From positions 1 through 43,039 of the forward strand of contig JAQGHM010000310.1 of the NCBI GenBank assembly GCA_028291615.1: a stretch of 43,039 nt of DNA, in the 5' to 3' direction. The position numbers were made by a program, and so were the translations under genes. Under the pieces are notes generated by a model that was not told the origin of the DNA, did no database searches, and saw nothing but the letters and a program-made list of their open reading frames with translations. Each line of letters begins with the position of its first letter. The first letter of the stretch is position 1. This stretch comes from Phycisphaerales bacterium (GTDB lineage: Bacteria; Planctomycetota; Phycisphaerae; Tepidisphaerales; Tepidisphaeraceae). Of this stretch, positions 16,221-24,352 are shown in pieces.

Positions 16221-17242
16221 ATGGCGCGCTCGGGTTTGGGGTCACGACTCATGAGGTCGGAGAGGGCGCGGATGACGTCGCGGCCTTCGAAGAGGACGGC
16301 GTGGACGGCCTCGGTAATGGGCATCTCGACCTTGAAGCGCCGCGCTAATTCGAGGACGGCCTTGGTGGTCGGCACGCCTTCGGCGACGCTGGGGAGGGTT
16401 TGGAGGATCTCGTCGAGCTTGCGGCCCTTGCCGAGTTGCTCGCCGACGGTGCGGTTGCGGCCTTCGGGGCTGACGCAGGTGGTGATGAGGTCGCCGACGC
16501 CGGCGAGACCCTGGAACGTGGCTTCGTTTGCGCCCATGGCGACGCCGAGGCGAGTAATCTCGACGAGGCCGCGGGTGACGAGGGCGGCCTTGGCGTTGTT
16601 GCCCGCGCCCAGGCCATCGAGGATGCCAGCGGCGATGGCGATGACGTTCTTGGTTGCGCCGGCGAGTTCGACGCCGATGACATCGGCGTTGGTGTAAATG
16701 CGCAGCCATTGCGTGGAGAAGGCGGATTGCACGCGCTCGGCGAGTGCTTGATCTTCCGAGGCGGCGACGGCGGTGGCGGGGAGATAGCGGGCGAGTTCGC
16801 CGGCGATGTTGGGGCCGGAGAGAGCGCACACGGAGAAGGATGAATGGGGAAGGATGAAGGATGAATCGAGCGCGTCCTTGATGATCTGCGTGGGGCGGAG
16901 GAGGGTGGTGTTTTCGATTCCCTTGGCGACGGAGACTATGGGGACGCCGGGGGGGGCGTGGGGTTTGAGGCGTTGCCAGACGCTGCGGGTGTATTGGGTG
17001 GGGATGGCAGAGAGGATGAGGGTGGCGTTGTTGAAGCAGTCGGCGTCGTTGGCGGTGAGGCGGACCTGGGGCGGGATTTTGACACCGGGGAGGAGCTTGC
17101 GCTGTTCGCGGTCCTGAAGGAGGGCTTCGATCGATTGTTCGAAGGCGCCCCAGAGGGTGACGTCGTGGCCGTTGGTGGTGAGGAGAATGGAACAGACGGT
17201 CGCCATGGCGCCGTCTCCCAGGATGGTGATGCGTTCGGGCAT
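16217..17242 (-). CDS. gpsA: Glycerol-3-phosphate dehydrogenase [NAD(P)+]
   Basis: A 341-residue protein that reduces dihydroxyacetone phosphate to sn-glycerol 3-phosphate for phospholipid synthesis in the cytoplasm. The Rossmann start is ITILGDGAMATVCSILLTTN (GxGxxA form). LSGPNIAGELA near residues 142-152 and VELAGATKNVIAIAAGI near 190 carry the conserved substrate-binding and catalytic Lys region. MGANEATFQGLAGVGDLITT and EGRNRTVGEQLGKG complete the family signature. Length is usual for GpsA (330-340). Residues about 124-137 (SSFILPHSSF) derive from a simple repeat inserted in a loop. It overlaps the downstream DUF2007 gene by 4 bp and is preceded by a small membrane-protein gene 45 bp away. 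Confidence 0.95.
   Translation of the reverse strand: MPERITILGDGAMATVCSILLTTNGHDVTLWGAFEQSIEALLQDREQRKLLPGVKIPPQVRLTANDADCFNNATLILSAIPTQYTRSVWQRLKPHAPPGVPIVSVAKGIENTTLLRPTQIIKDALDSSFILPHSSFSVCALSGPNIAGELARYLPATAVAASEDQALAERVQSAFSTQWLRIYTNADVIGVELAGATKNVIAIAAGILDGLGAGNNAKAALVTRGLVEITRLGVAMGANEATFQGLAGVGDLITTCVSPEGRNRTVGEQLGKGRKLDEILQTLPSVAEGVPTTKAVLELARRFKVEMPITEAVHAVLFEGRDVIRALSDLMSRDPKPERAI
16832..16869. repeat. GGATGAA-type repeat inside gpsA
   Basis: The bases 16832-16869 are built from GAAGGATGAA units. On the coding strand they encode SSFILPHSSF. The peptide SSFILHPSSF and relatives are a well-known product of this dispersed repeat in environmental genomes. The reading frame is kept. 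Confidence 0.7.
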
Positions 17243-17287
17243 AGGGACGGGGGATTGTAGCGGAAGCGGGCGGCGGGGCGAGGCGAG

Positions 17288-17797
17288 TCAGGTCAACCTT
17301 GTTCCGCGATCGCCGTAGCGCTCGACGAGCAGCCCAAGTGTAGCGCCCCAGATCACGTGGGCGACGATCATGAGCGCGTTGCGGCGCGCGGGGTGGCGGG
17401 TGGCGGGGGCGAGGATGCCGGCGGCGGGGAGCAAGCCGAGGTAGCTGACGGTCCAGACGAGGAGGCCATAAAGGGTGCCGGCGGCAGCGGCGCGGGCGGC
17501 GGGCGGGAGGGGGATCTGGCGGAGGGGTTGGCGGAGTTGGCCGGCGACTTCGGCGTAGACGCCGCCGGCGGCAGCGCCGTAGGCGAAGTGAGAGACGAGG
17601 GTGAGACCGGTCTTGCTGGATTCGTCGAGCTCCTGTTCGACGCCGACTTTTCGCGTCAGGCGCTGGGTAATTTGTCGTGGCGGGAGCGGGTAGCGCTCCT
17701 GGGCGGGGAGGGCGCGATGGAGGATTTCCATGACGGCGGTCATCGGCAGGGTGGCGGCGAGGCCGGAGAGGAGGCCGGTGGTTAGGGAATTGGTCAT
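17288..17797 (-). CDS. Small multi-span membrane protein
   Basis: A 169-residue protein with three or four hydrophobic segments: GLLSGLAATLPMTAVMEIL at the start, a Gly/Ala-rich FAYGAAAGGVYAEVAG in the middle, then GTLYGLLVWTVSYLGLLPAAG and LMIVAHVIWGATLGLLVERY. The layout resembles YagU/DUF1440-like proteins, but I cannot assign it firmly. An upstream in-frame ATG/GTG that overlaps the lactonase stop would add a Ser/Arg/His-rich stretch unlike protein, so the ATG at 17797 is preferred. Its role is unknown. Confidence 0.65.
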   Translation of the reverse strand: MTNSLTTGLLSGLAATLPMTAVMEILHRALPAQERYPLPPRQITQRLTRKVGVEQELDESSKTGLTLVSHFAYGAAAGGVYAEVAGQLRQPLRQIPLPPAARAAAAGTLYGLLVWTVSYLGLLPAAGILAPATRHPARRNALMIVAHVIWGATLGLLVERYGDRGTRLT

Positions 17798-17871
17798 GTG
17801 GGAAATGATGCAATCGGCGCGCCGCTGGCGGAAGTGCGGAGCCCTTGAGTGCTGAGTCCTGATTGCAGGCA

Positions 17872-18768
17872 TCACTGACTTCCAGCGCCCTTCACGTCCA
17901 TTTTTAGCGTGTAGACCGCTTTGCTGGCGGTGATGAAGAGAACGTTTTTATCCTTGCCGCCGAAGCAGACGTTGGCGGTCCAGGGTTCCTTGATATCGAT
18001 GTGGGCGATCTGCTTGCCGGTCTTGTCGAAGACGGTGACGCCTTTGCCGGTGAGGTAGAGGTTGCCCTGGTCGTCGATCGTCATGCCGTCGGAGCCGAGT
18101 TCGCAGAAGAGTTTTTTGTCCGTGAGGCTGCCGTCTTGGTTGACCGCATAGGAGTAGGTTTTCTTGGCGGCGATGTCGGCGACGTAGAGCGTCTTGCCGT
18201 CGGGGACGCCGATGATGCCGTTGGGTTGCTTAAGATCCGTGGTGACGCGAGTGAAGGTTTTGCGGTCGGGGGAGAGGTAGTAGACGTGCTCGCCGTCCTG
18301 TTCCTTGGGGCCGCGCTTCCAGTATTCGCGCTTGTAGAACGGATCGGTGAAGTAGAGGCCGCCGTCGGGGCGGAGCCAGACGTCGTTGGGGCCGTTGAGG
18401 AGCTTGCCGTTGAAATCTTTCACGAGGACGGTGGGGATTTTGGTGGCGAGGTCGATGGACCAGAGTTCGTTCTTGTCGTCGGCGCAGGCGATGAGGTGAC
18501 CGGCGGCGTCGATGCAAAGGCCGTTGGAGCGGCCGGCGGGTTTCATGAAATCGGAGAGTTTACCGTCGGCGGCGTCCCACTTGACGATGCGGTCGTTGGG
18601 CTGGTCGGTGAAGTAGATGTTGCCCTCCTTGTCAGCGGCGGGGCCTTCGGTGAAGAGGTAGTCGGCGGAGATCTTTTCGGGTTTGGCGCCGGGGGAGATG
18701 AGGGGTTGCGCGACGCAGAGCACCGGTATGAAGAGGACCAGCAGCGCGAGACAGGCGAGGTGATTCAT
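17872..18768 (-). CDS. Secreted SMP-30/gluconolactonase-family protein
   Basis: A 298-residue protein with a clear signal peptide (MNHLACLALLVLFIPVLCVA) and AGGAG-like ribosome site (TCAGGAGAAAC) before the ATG. The mature part is a six-bladed propeller of the SMP-30/LRE type: LFTEGPAADKEGNIYFTD carries the metal-binding Glu, KLLNGPNDVWLRPDGGLYFT holds the conserved Asn-Asp, and LKQPNGIIGVPDGKTLYVAD and GSDGMTIDDQGNLYLT carry the others. These enzymes hydrolyse sugar lactones in the presence of a divalent metal. The natural substrate is unknown. It lies in a same-strand run from the ferredoxin gene to the DUF2007 gene. Confidence 0.9.
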   Translation of the reverse strand: MNHLACLALLVLFIPVLCVAQPLISPGAKPEKISADYLFTEGPAADKEGNIYFTDQPNDRIVKWDAADGKLSDFMKPAGRSNGLCIDAAGHLIACADDKNELWSIDLATKIPTVLVKDFNGKLLNGPNDVWLRPDGGLYFTDPFYKREYWKRGPKEQDGEHVYYLSPDRKTFTRVTTDLKQPNGIIGVPDGKTLYVADIAAKKTYSYAVNQDGSLTDKKLFCELGSDGMTIDDQGNLYLTGKGVTVFDKTGKQIAHIDIKEPWTANVCFGGKDKNVLFITASKAVYTLKMDVKGAGSQ

Positions 18769-18843
18769 GTTTCTCCTGAGGGGTGAAAGGTGGGCGGATT
18801 CTAATGTCCGAATGGCGGATGCAAAAGCGCGCGGCGAGCGGAA

Positions 18844-20046
18844 TCATTGGCCCTTCTTAATCGATCGGGTGGAGCGCTCGACCATGGAATAGGCCCAGGC
18901 GGTGATCGAATCCTTCCACGATTGATCGACGGGGAGGGCTTCCAGTACGTCCAGTTCTTTGAACAGCGCGTCTGCGTCGCCGCGCGCGGCGGCGATGCCA
19001 ATCCGCGTCCGCGCGACCGCGCATCGGAAGGAGGTCAGGTTGAGCGACCGGGTTCGAGCGGTCGGCAGGGACCAGGAGGCGTAGGATAGGATTTCGGACT
19101 TATCGCGGACGACCAGGAGCGGTCGCGCGAGGCCGGCATCGGGCGAATAGTCATCATACCGAAGCATGATCAGGTGCGTGCCGACCTCGTGCGCGACGGC
19201 GTACGCGATGGCGGCCAAACGCTCGGCGGCGGATAGCGCGCCCAGGTGATCGGCGCGGATGTCCGGGTCGCCTGAGAGCAGCGCGAAGTAACCGACCGTG
19301 CAATTGTTTGAAAACGGAAATGCCATCCCGTTGGCGGTTGCAGTCACCAGCGTGTGGAAGGCGGCACTCTCGATCGGCTCTTCGATGAGCAAACCGTTGG
19401 AGACGATGAGATCGTAATCCGTCTTGGGCCCAGCGAGGGTCAGGTAAACCTCCCACTGGGCGAGGGAGGCTTGATGGTAGGTCGCTTGGTTGAGGCGGGG
19501 TGATCCGTCGGCCATTCGCAGCGACTTGAGCTTCGCGAGACGATCACCATAAGCGCCGAGCAGCGCGCGGGCGGCGGTGGCTTCGTCGGTGAACGGCTGG
19601 GGGCGGCCGAGAAACTTGTGCAGGTTTGAAAGATCGTCGGTATGCCGAACGGCACCGAGAAATGCAGGTGCGCAATCCTCCAGCTTTCCCTCGAATATGT
19701 CGAAGTGCTCGGCGCGCGACAAAGCGTAAGGATGGATGCGCTTGCGCAAATCGCCGAAGAAATCGGCTGACGTCCTAGCCGCCGGCTTGGCGGGGACGAA
19801 GCGGACATCGCGCTGATAGCCGGTCGCGATCATTTCGCTGGCGGTCTTGAGGACGGTGGCGAGCTCGGCGTCGCTCAGGACGGGGAAGCGATCGGAGATG
19901 ACGTGAGTGACCCGTACCTCAATCGCCGGCGCGGTTGTGGGGACGGCGGCACCCGCACCGCATGTCAGGACGAGGAGGATGCAGGCGCAGAGGCGAGCCA
20001 ACATAGCCGCTACGCCCTTCCCACCTGAGTTAATTCGTTTCGGCAT
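18844..20046 (-). CDS. Secreted protein with an HExxH zinc-protease motif
   Basis: A 400-residue protein with a signal peptide (LARLCACILLVLTCGAGA, cleavage before VPTTAPA). I do not recognise the family. In the C-terminal third, IAYAVAHEVGTHLIMLRYDD gives His286-Glu-Val-Gly-Thr-His290, a textbook HExxH with hydrophobic flanks, so a zinc metallopeptidase is likely. A GMAFPFSNNCTVGYFALLSG stretch lies about 50 residues before it. A third zinc ligand cannot be chosen by eye. It sits 36 bp downstream of the ferredoxin gene and 75 bp upstream of the lactonase gene, on one strand. Confidence 0.7.
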   Translation of the reverse strand: MPKRINSGGKGVAAMLARLCACILLVLTCGAGAAVPTTAPAIEVRVTHVISDRFPVLSDAELATVLKTASEMIATGYQRDVRFVPAKPAARTSADFFGDLRKRIHPYALSRAEHFDIFEGKLEDCAPAFLGAVRHTDDLSNLHKFLGRPQPFTDEATAARALLGAYGDRLAKLKSLRMADGSPRLNQATYHQASLAQWEVYLTLAGPKTDYDLIVSNGLLIEEPIESAAFHTLVTATANGMAFPFSNNCTVGYFALLSGDPDIRADHLGALSAAERLAAIAYAVAHEVGTHLIMLRYDDYSPDAGLARPLLVVRDKSEILSYASWSLPTARTRSLNLTSFRCAVARTRIGIAAARGDADALFKELDVLEALPVDQSWKDSITAWAYSMVERSTRSIKKGQ

Positions 20047-20082
20047 CACACGCCCATTCTATCAAACCGGCGCGCGATGTTG

Positions 20083-20457
20083 TCAGGCCATTGCGGGAAG
20101 TGGATTTCGCGCGAAGCAGAGTTCCTCCACGACCTTCCCGCCGATCAAATGCTCCTGGATGATCCGTTCCGCATTCTCCGGCGTTACGTGGCGGTACCAG
20201 GCGCCTTCGGGGTAGACGACTGCAATCGGGCCTGAGCTGCAAATTCTCAGGCACGCGCACTTGGTGCGGAAACAGGGGCCGTCCTTGCCGGCGATGTTGA
20301 GCTGCTTCATGCGCTTCTTGATGTAGTCCCAGGATTGTTCGCCGGTTTCCGGGGAGCAGCAGTCGGGGCCGAGGCAGATGAAGAGGTGTCGGCGGAGCTT
20401 GCCGACGCCGAACGCGGCGGCCATGAGTTCGGGGGAAAGGTTGTCGGGATTGGCCAT
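20083..20457 (-). CDS. Thioredoxin-like (2Fe-2S) ferredoxin
   Basis: A 124-residue protein. [20 protein letters not shown] near residues 24-43 and [20 protein letters not shown] near 60-79 provide the cysteines and fold of the thioredoxin-like 2Fe-2S ferredoxins (Fd2 type, as in NuoE-related and CobW-adjacent proteins). [20 protein letters not shown] is the usual C-terminal strand-helix. The protein is a small soluble electron carrier; its partner is unknown. The ATG at 20457 lies only 19 bp from the start of the divergent operon. Confidence 0.88.
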   Translation of the reverse strand: MANPDNLSPELMAAAFGVGKLRRHLFICLGPDCCSPETGEQSWDYIKKRMKQLNIAGKDGPCFRTKCACLRICSSGPIAVVYPEGAWYRHVTPENAERIIQEHLIGGKVVEELCFARNPLPAMA

Positions 20458-20476
20458 GGCGGCGATGATAGCGGGG

Positions 20477-21262
20477 ATGAGCGGCGAAGGAACGGGCGGG
20501 CGGCGGAATGAGAGGCTGCACATCGCATTGCGCGCCGCCGTGGCCGTCGGGGCGGCGCTGATCGTCGTGCTGGTCGGGTCGCGGGTGAATCGGCCGGGGC
20601 GGGTGCGGTTGCTGGAGGAGCGGCCTCGGGTGGCGGATCGAGTGCTGGCGGAGGTTCGGCTCGATATCAGATCGCTGCGGAAGGTGGTGGATTCGATCGA
20701 TCGCGCTGCGCCGGGGACGGTGAAGTTGGATGCGGCCGGTCTAAGCGCCGACGATAAGGCGAGCAACAATTGGCCCGCGCAGCCGCCGTTGCGGGACGTG
20801 CGCGTGGGGACGGTATTGATGGTCGGCACGCAGCCGTGGCGCGGGAGCAATGGCGTGGAATGGCGCGAGGCGGGCGGGCGGATCATCGTCGGCGGGGCGG
20901 GGTCGGCGACGGTGCCGGGGGAGGGACGGCTTTACGATGTGCGGGATATTCTTGATGAAGCGGAGGCGTGGTCGAAGCCGCTGCGGCCGCTGCACCCGCG
21001 ACCGGCGCAGCAGCAAGGTTTGTTCGGTGGCGGACCCGATGACGCCGAGCCACTCAGGGCGGTCGATATAGCGGCGGTAATTAAGGAGGCGATCGATCCG
21101 CGGAAGTGGGATCAGCCGAGTCCAACCTGGCAGACCGAGGGCTGGGGCGGTTGGGTGTTCGTCTACGCCAGCGCGCGAGCGCATCGCGACGTCGAGCGAT
21201 TGCTGGCGATGATGCGGCGCGGGGAGTCCGAGCCGGTCAGGCAGAAGGGAGCCGGCCGATGA
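20477..21262 (+). CDS. Membrane-anchored STN-like protein, paralogue A
   Basis: A 261-residue protein with one N-terminal membrane anchor ([20 protein letters not shown] at about residues 19-38). The rest aligns along its length with the next gene: an STN-like part (residues about 60-155) ending in [13 protein letters not shown], then a second part [16 protein letters not shown] followed by [20 protein letters not shown]. This layout is common in planctomycete proteins related to the secretin/TonB short N-terminal domain. Function is unknown. The ATG at 20477 is one of several in-frame starts (20456 and 20465 are others). The stop overlaps the next ATG in ATGA. Confidence 0.7.
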   Translation: MSGEGTGGRRNERLHIALRAAVAVGAALIVVLVGSRVNRPGRVRLLEERPRVADRVLAEVRLDIRSLRKVVDSIDRAAPGTVKLDAAGLSADDKASNNWPAQPPLRDVRVGTVLMVGTQPWRGSNGVEWREAGGRIIVGGAGSATVPGEGRLYDVRDILDEAEAWSKPLRPLHPRPAQQQGLFGGGPDDAEPLRAVDIAAVIKEAIDPRKWDQPSPTWQTEGWGGWVFVYASARAHRDVERLLAMMRRGESEPVRQKGAGR

Positions 21263-22029
21263 GGGACGTGCTGATCGGAACGCTGAGCGGCGTGTCGGCG
21301 GTGATCGCGATGGCGCTCCTGATGCCGCGACCGCAACCGGTGACGCTGTCGGTGCGTGAGCTGGCGCTGGCCGACACGCGCTACGACGAGCTGGGGCAAG
21401 ATTATCTGCCGGCCACGCGGCCTGACCCGGTACGATTGAAGCTTGAGCAAACGATGGCGAGCATCGACGTGAAGGAGATGCCGTTCGACAAGCTGGTGAG
21501 CTATCTGTCGGAGCTGACGGGGGCGAACTTTTACGTTGACTGGCGAGGCTTGGAATCGTCGGGCATTGACTCGCACGCGACGGTGACGCTGAACCTGCAG
21601 AATGTGCCGGCGTCGGTCGTGCTGAAGGCGGCGCTGGCGGGACTGGGGGGCGGGAACATTCAACTCGGGTATCACGTCCAGCAAGGCGTGGTCGAGATTT
21701 CGACAGTTGATAGTCTCTCGAGGGACACCGCCACGCGCATCTATGACGTGCGAGACCTGCTGGAGCAGGAAGTGGCGCGGAGCCGCAAGCGACCCGACCA
21801 TCCGGAGATGACGGAAATTGAAGCGACCGATGCGCTGGCGCGATTGCTTCAGGAGGCGGTGGACCCAGTGAGTTGGCGGGACGCCGGCGGATCGATCGGC
21901 GGATTCCGCGCCTTTGCGGGCCGGCTAATCATCACGCAAACGCAGGAGAATCACGAGCAGGTGCTGGGACTGTTGTCGGCGCTGCGGCGAATGGGCGCGT
22001 GGCCTACAACACAGGGCGCGTCGAAATGA
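21259..22029 (+). CDS. Membrane-anchored STN-like protein, paralogue B
   Basis: A 256-residue protein with an N-terminal anchor or signal ([20 protein letters not shown]). The STN-like core runs from about residue 70 to 165: IDVKEMPFDKLVSYLSELTG, ANFYVDWRGLE, ATVTLNLQNVPASVVLKAAL and the closing VEIST strand. It is followed by RIYDVRDLLEQE and LLQEAVDPVSWRDAGGSIGG, then GRLIITQTQENHEQVLGLLS. Such domains precede secretins or TonB receptors, but here the domain stands alone. It overlaps both neighbours by 4 bp (ATGA), so it is translationally coupled to paralogue A and to the zinc-ribbon protein. Confidence 0.78.
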   Translation: MRDVLIGTLSGVSAVIAMALLMPRPQPVTLSVRELALADTRYDELGQDYLPATRPDPVRLKLEQTMASIDVKEMPFDKLVSYLSELTGANFYVDWRGLESSGIDSHATVTLNLQNVPASVVLKAALAGLGGGNIQLGYHVQQGVVEISTVDSLSRDTATRIYDVRDLLEQEVARSRKRPDHPEMTEIEATDALARLLQEAVDPVSWRDAGGSIGGFRAFAGRLIITQTQENHEQVLGLLSALRRMGAWPTTQGASK

Positions 22030-22586
22030 GCCCCGACGCCGCGGACAAAACCCCGCCCGCGCGGCGATCGTATGGTGGACGCCGCGCGCTGATCGGGTTG
22101 CTGCTGATCGCGGCGGTCTCCACGTTCTGGTGGCGGAGCTATCGCCACTGCGACCTGCTGGCGATCTTCGGCCCGGGTGGAAAAGTCGGCGGCATAGTCT
22201 TCCTGCGCGGCGAGTTTTGGGTGGGGATGTCGAACATCGGCATGGCCGAGCCATGGACGGCGCAGACGGCATCGGGCACGCCTCAGGATGGGGAAGAACT
22301 GCGCGAGTTGCTGATGACCAGCGGCACGCCTGCGGTGGCGCGGCGGTGGCAGTTCTTCGTCGTCAGCCATCACAAGGATGCTTTCGGGCTTCCCGGAAGT
22401 TGGTGCAGCACGGCGGGCGGACCGGCGTGGGCGCTGCTGCCGCTGGGCGCGTGGCCGGTCGGCACGTGGATGATCCGGCGCGGGCGGCAGTGGCGGCGCA
22501 GGCGGCGCGGCTGGTGCCTGGGGTGCGGCTATGATTTGCGCGGCGGCGCCGACGAACGATGTCCGGAGTGCGGGGAGACAAGATGA
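22026..22586 (+). CDS. Membrane protein with C-terminal CGYDLR zinc ribbon
   Basis: A 186-residue protein. Two hydrophobic segments (ALIGLLLIAAVSTFWW near residue 22 and WALLPLGAWPVGTWMI near 143) enclose an extracytoplasmic domain. The C-terminus is CLGCGYDLRGGADERCPECG, a four-Cys ribbon typical of planctomycete, especially Phycisphaerae, membrane proteins. A related tail ends the gene at 40164-40823. Function is unknown. Both ends overlap neighbouring genes by 4 bp. Confidence 0.75.
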   Translation: MSPDAADKTPPARRSYGGRRALIGLLLIAAVSTFWWRSYRHCDLLAIFGPGGKVGGIVFLRGEFWVGMSNIGMAEPWTAQTASGTPQDGEELRELLMTSGTPAVARRWQFFVVSHHKDAFGLPGSWCSTAGGPAWALLPLGAWPVGTWMIRRGRQWRRRRRGWCLGCGYDLRGGADERCPECGETR

Positions 22587-24352
22587 CGCGGGCGCGTAGA
22601 ATGCCCGGTCGAATGGAAGCAGTTTCGGAATTCCCCTCAGTGAAAGCCTCGCCGCAGCCTTCTGGCCCGGCTTGGAAATTAACGTGGCTCACGCCGGCGC
22701 GCTGCCGCTGGATCTTCGCGGCGCTGATGGTTGTCGGTTTCGCGGGGCATTTGCGCTACCTGCAGCACGATTGTCCGATCGACCTGTCGGGGGACGAGGC
22801 GCAGTATTGGGATTGGTCGCGGGCGCTGGACTGGAGTTACTACAGCAAGGGGCCGCTCGTCGCTTACATCATCCGGGCGTCATGCGCGATCTTTGGCGAT
22901 GTGATGTGGGCCGTGCGTTTGCCAGCGTTGCTGTTCGCGGTGGCGACGTCGGTGCTGACATATTGGCTCACGCTGCGGCTGTTCAAGAGCGATCGCCTGG
23001 CGCTGGGGGTGGTGCTGCTCACGCACCTGGCGCCGATGTTCGTCGCGGGCAGTTTGCTGATGACGATCGATCCCCCCTACTTTTTCTGCTGGGGACTCGC
23101 GACGGCCTTCCTGGCGCTGGCGGTGCTGGAGGATAAACGATGGGCGTGGGTGGGGGTGGGCGTGGCGGTCGGCGTGGGGACGCTGGCGAAGTACGGAATA
23201 TTGATCTGGCCGGTGGGGATGTTTTGTTTTCTGCTGATCGATCCGACATCGCGTAAATGGTTGCGGACGCCATGGCCTTGGGTGGCGGTGGGGATCGGGC
23301 TGTTGTTTTTGACGCCGCCGATAGTTTGGAACGTGAAGCATGATTGGGTGACGTTCAAGCACGTCGCGAAGCAGACTGGGGCTACGTCGCAGGATCGGAT
23401 CGATAACGGGAATTTCTGGGAGTTTGTCGGGAGCCAGGTGGGGGTGCTGGGGCCGGCGATGGTCGCGATTTTGGGTGGGGCGATGGTGTTCGGGTTCAGG
23501 CGGCAGGCTGAGATTCGGCGCGGAATACCCTCACCCCAACCCTCTCCCGCAAGCGGCGGCGCGGTGGGGGAAAGTGATGCGGTGCGGCGCTTGCGGGAGA
23601 GGGGGCAGGAGGATCGGGCGGTTGTGCTTTTGGTTTGGATGGGGTTGCCGCTGTTTGTCATTTGCCTGATCGGATCGGTGCGGTCAAAGATGCAGGTGAA
23701 TTGGCCTGCGGGGGCGTACTTTTCGTGGATGATCCTGGCGGGGTATTTTTTGAGCACGCGGCTGGCGGAATTGCGGTCATGGAAACGCTGGCGCGGGTGG
23801 GTGTGGGGCGCGGTGGCGTTCGGGGTGCTGATGATGCCGGTCGCGCATAACTTTGAGCACCTCTACGGGCTGCTCCCGCTGATTAATTCGGTGAAGAAGA
23901 AGCCGCTCGAGCCGCGCGAGATTGACTTGACGGCGGCGAAGATGAAGGGGTGGAAGGAACTGGGCGTTCGCCTGACGCGCGAGATGCAGGGGCTGAACGA
24001 TCCGTTCATCCTCTGCGAGGATTACAGCCAGACGGCGGAGATGGCGTTCTACGTCGGTGGGCAGCCGAAAACGTATTGCGTTGGCGCGTACATCAGCAAG
24101 CTGAGTGATCGCAAGCGGCGGACGCAATACGACGTCTGGCCCGATCGCAACCTCGCGCAGCCGGTCCTGCGCAGGCGCGACGCGCTCTATGTGGGATACA
24201 TGAACGACGACGTGCTCAAGAGCTTTGCGAGCGTGGAGGAATTGCCGGAAGAACCGATCTACCGCGCGGGGTACAAAGTGCGGCGATTCAAGGTGTTTCG
24301 CTGCCGGGATTTTCGCGGGCTGGAGTTGAAGGAAGCTGGAGGGGGCTTCTGA
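22583..24352 (+). CDS. GT39 (ArnT/PMT-like) membrane glycosyltransferase
   Basis: A 589-residue protein with about ten to twelve membrane segments in the first 440 residues. The first external loop holds CPIDLSGDEAQYWDWSRALD, with the catalytic Asp-Glu of the PMT/ArnT superfamily, and the next loop holds SYYSKGPLVAYIIR, also typical. These enzymes move a sugar from a polyprenyl-phosphate carrier to lipid or protein on the outer side of the inner membrane. The C-terminal 150 residues form a soluble domain. Residues about 314-342 come from an inserted palindromic repeat. It overlaps the preceding gene (ATGA) and the PAP2 gene (TGATG), so the operon is tightly coupled. Confidence 0.88.
   Translation: MTRARRMPGRMEAVSEFPSVKASPQPSGPAWKLTWLTPARCRWIFAALMVVGFAGHLRYLQHDCPIDLSGDEAQYWDWSRALDWSYYSKGPLVAYIIRASCAIFGDVMWAVRLPALLFAVATSVLTYWLTLRLFKSDRLALGVVLLTHLAPMFVAGSLLMTIDPPYFFCWGLATAFLALAVLEDKRWAWVGVGVAVGVGTLAKYGILIWPVGMFCFLLIDPTSRKWLRTPWPWVAVGIGLLFLTPPIVWNVKHDWVTFKHVAKQTGATSQDRIDNGNFWEFVGSQVGVLGPAMVAILGGAMVFGFRRQAEIRRGIPSPQPSPASGGAVGESDAVRRLRERGQEDRAVVLLVWMGLPLFVICLIGSVRSKMQVNWPAGAYFSWMILAGYFLSTRLAELRSWKRWRGWVWGAVAFGVLMMPVAHNFEHLYGLLPLINSVKKKPLEPREIDLTAAKMKGWKELGVRLTREMQGLNDPFILCEDYSQTAEMAFYVGGQPKTYCVGAYISKLSDRKRRTQYDVWPDRNLAQPVLRRRDALYVGYMNDDVLKSFASVEELPEEPIYRAGYKVRRFKVFRCRDFRGLELKEAGGGF
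23526..23608. repeat. Palindromic repeat inserted in frame in the GT39 gene
   Basis: CCCTCTCCCGCAAGCG at 23540-23555 is the perfect reverse complement of 23588-23603. The flank CCTCACCCCAACCCTCTCCC is the common dispersed repeat that gives PSPQPSPA-type peptides. Here it encodes PSPQPSPASGGAVGESDAVR and the following residues in a loop between membrane segments. Confidence 0.85.

Noticed and set aside
16242..17813. A 523-codon minus-strand frame over gpsA and the small membrane gene
   Set aside because: It is Arg/Pro/His-rich and lies in a different frame from GpsA, whose motifs are complete.
17798..17875. N-terminal extension of the small membrane protein
   Set aside because: The added residues (MPAIRTQHSRAPHF...) are not protein-like and the ATG at 17797 directly precedes the first membrane segment.
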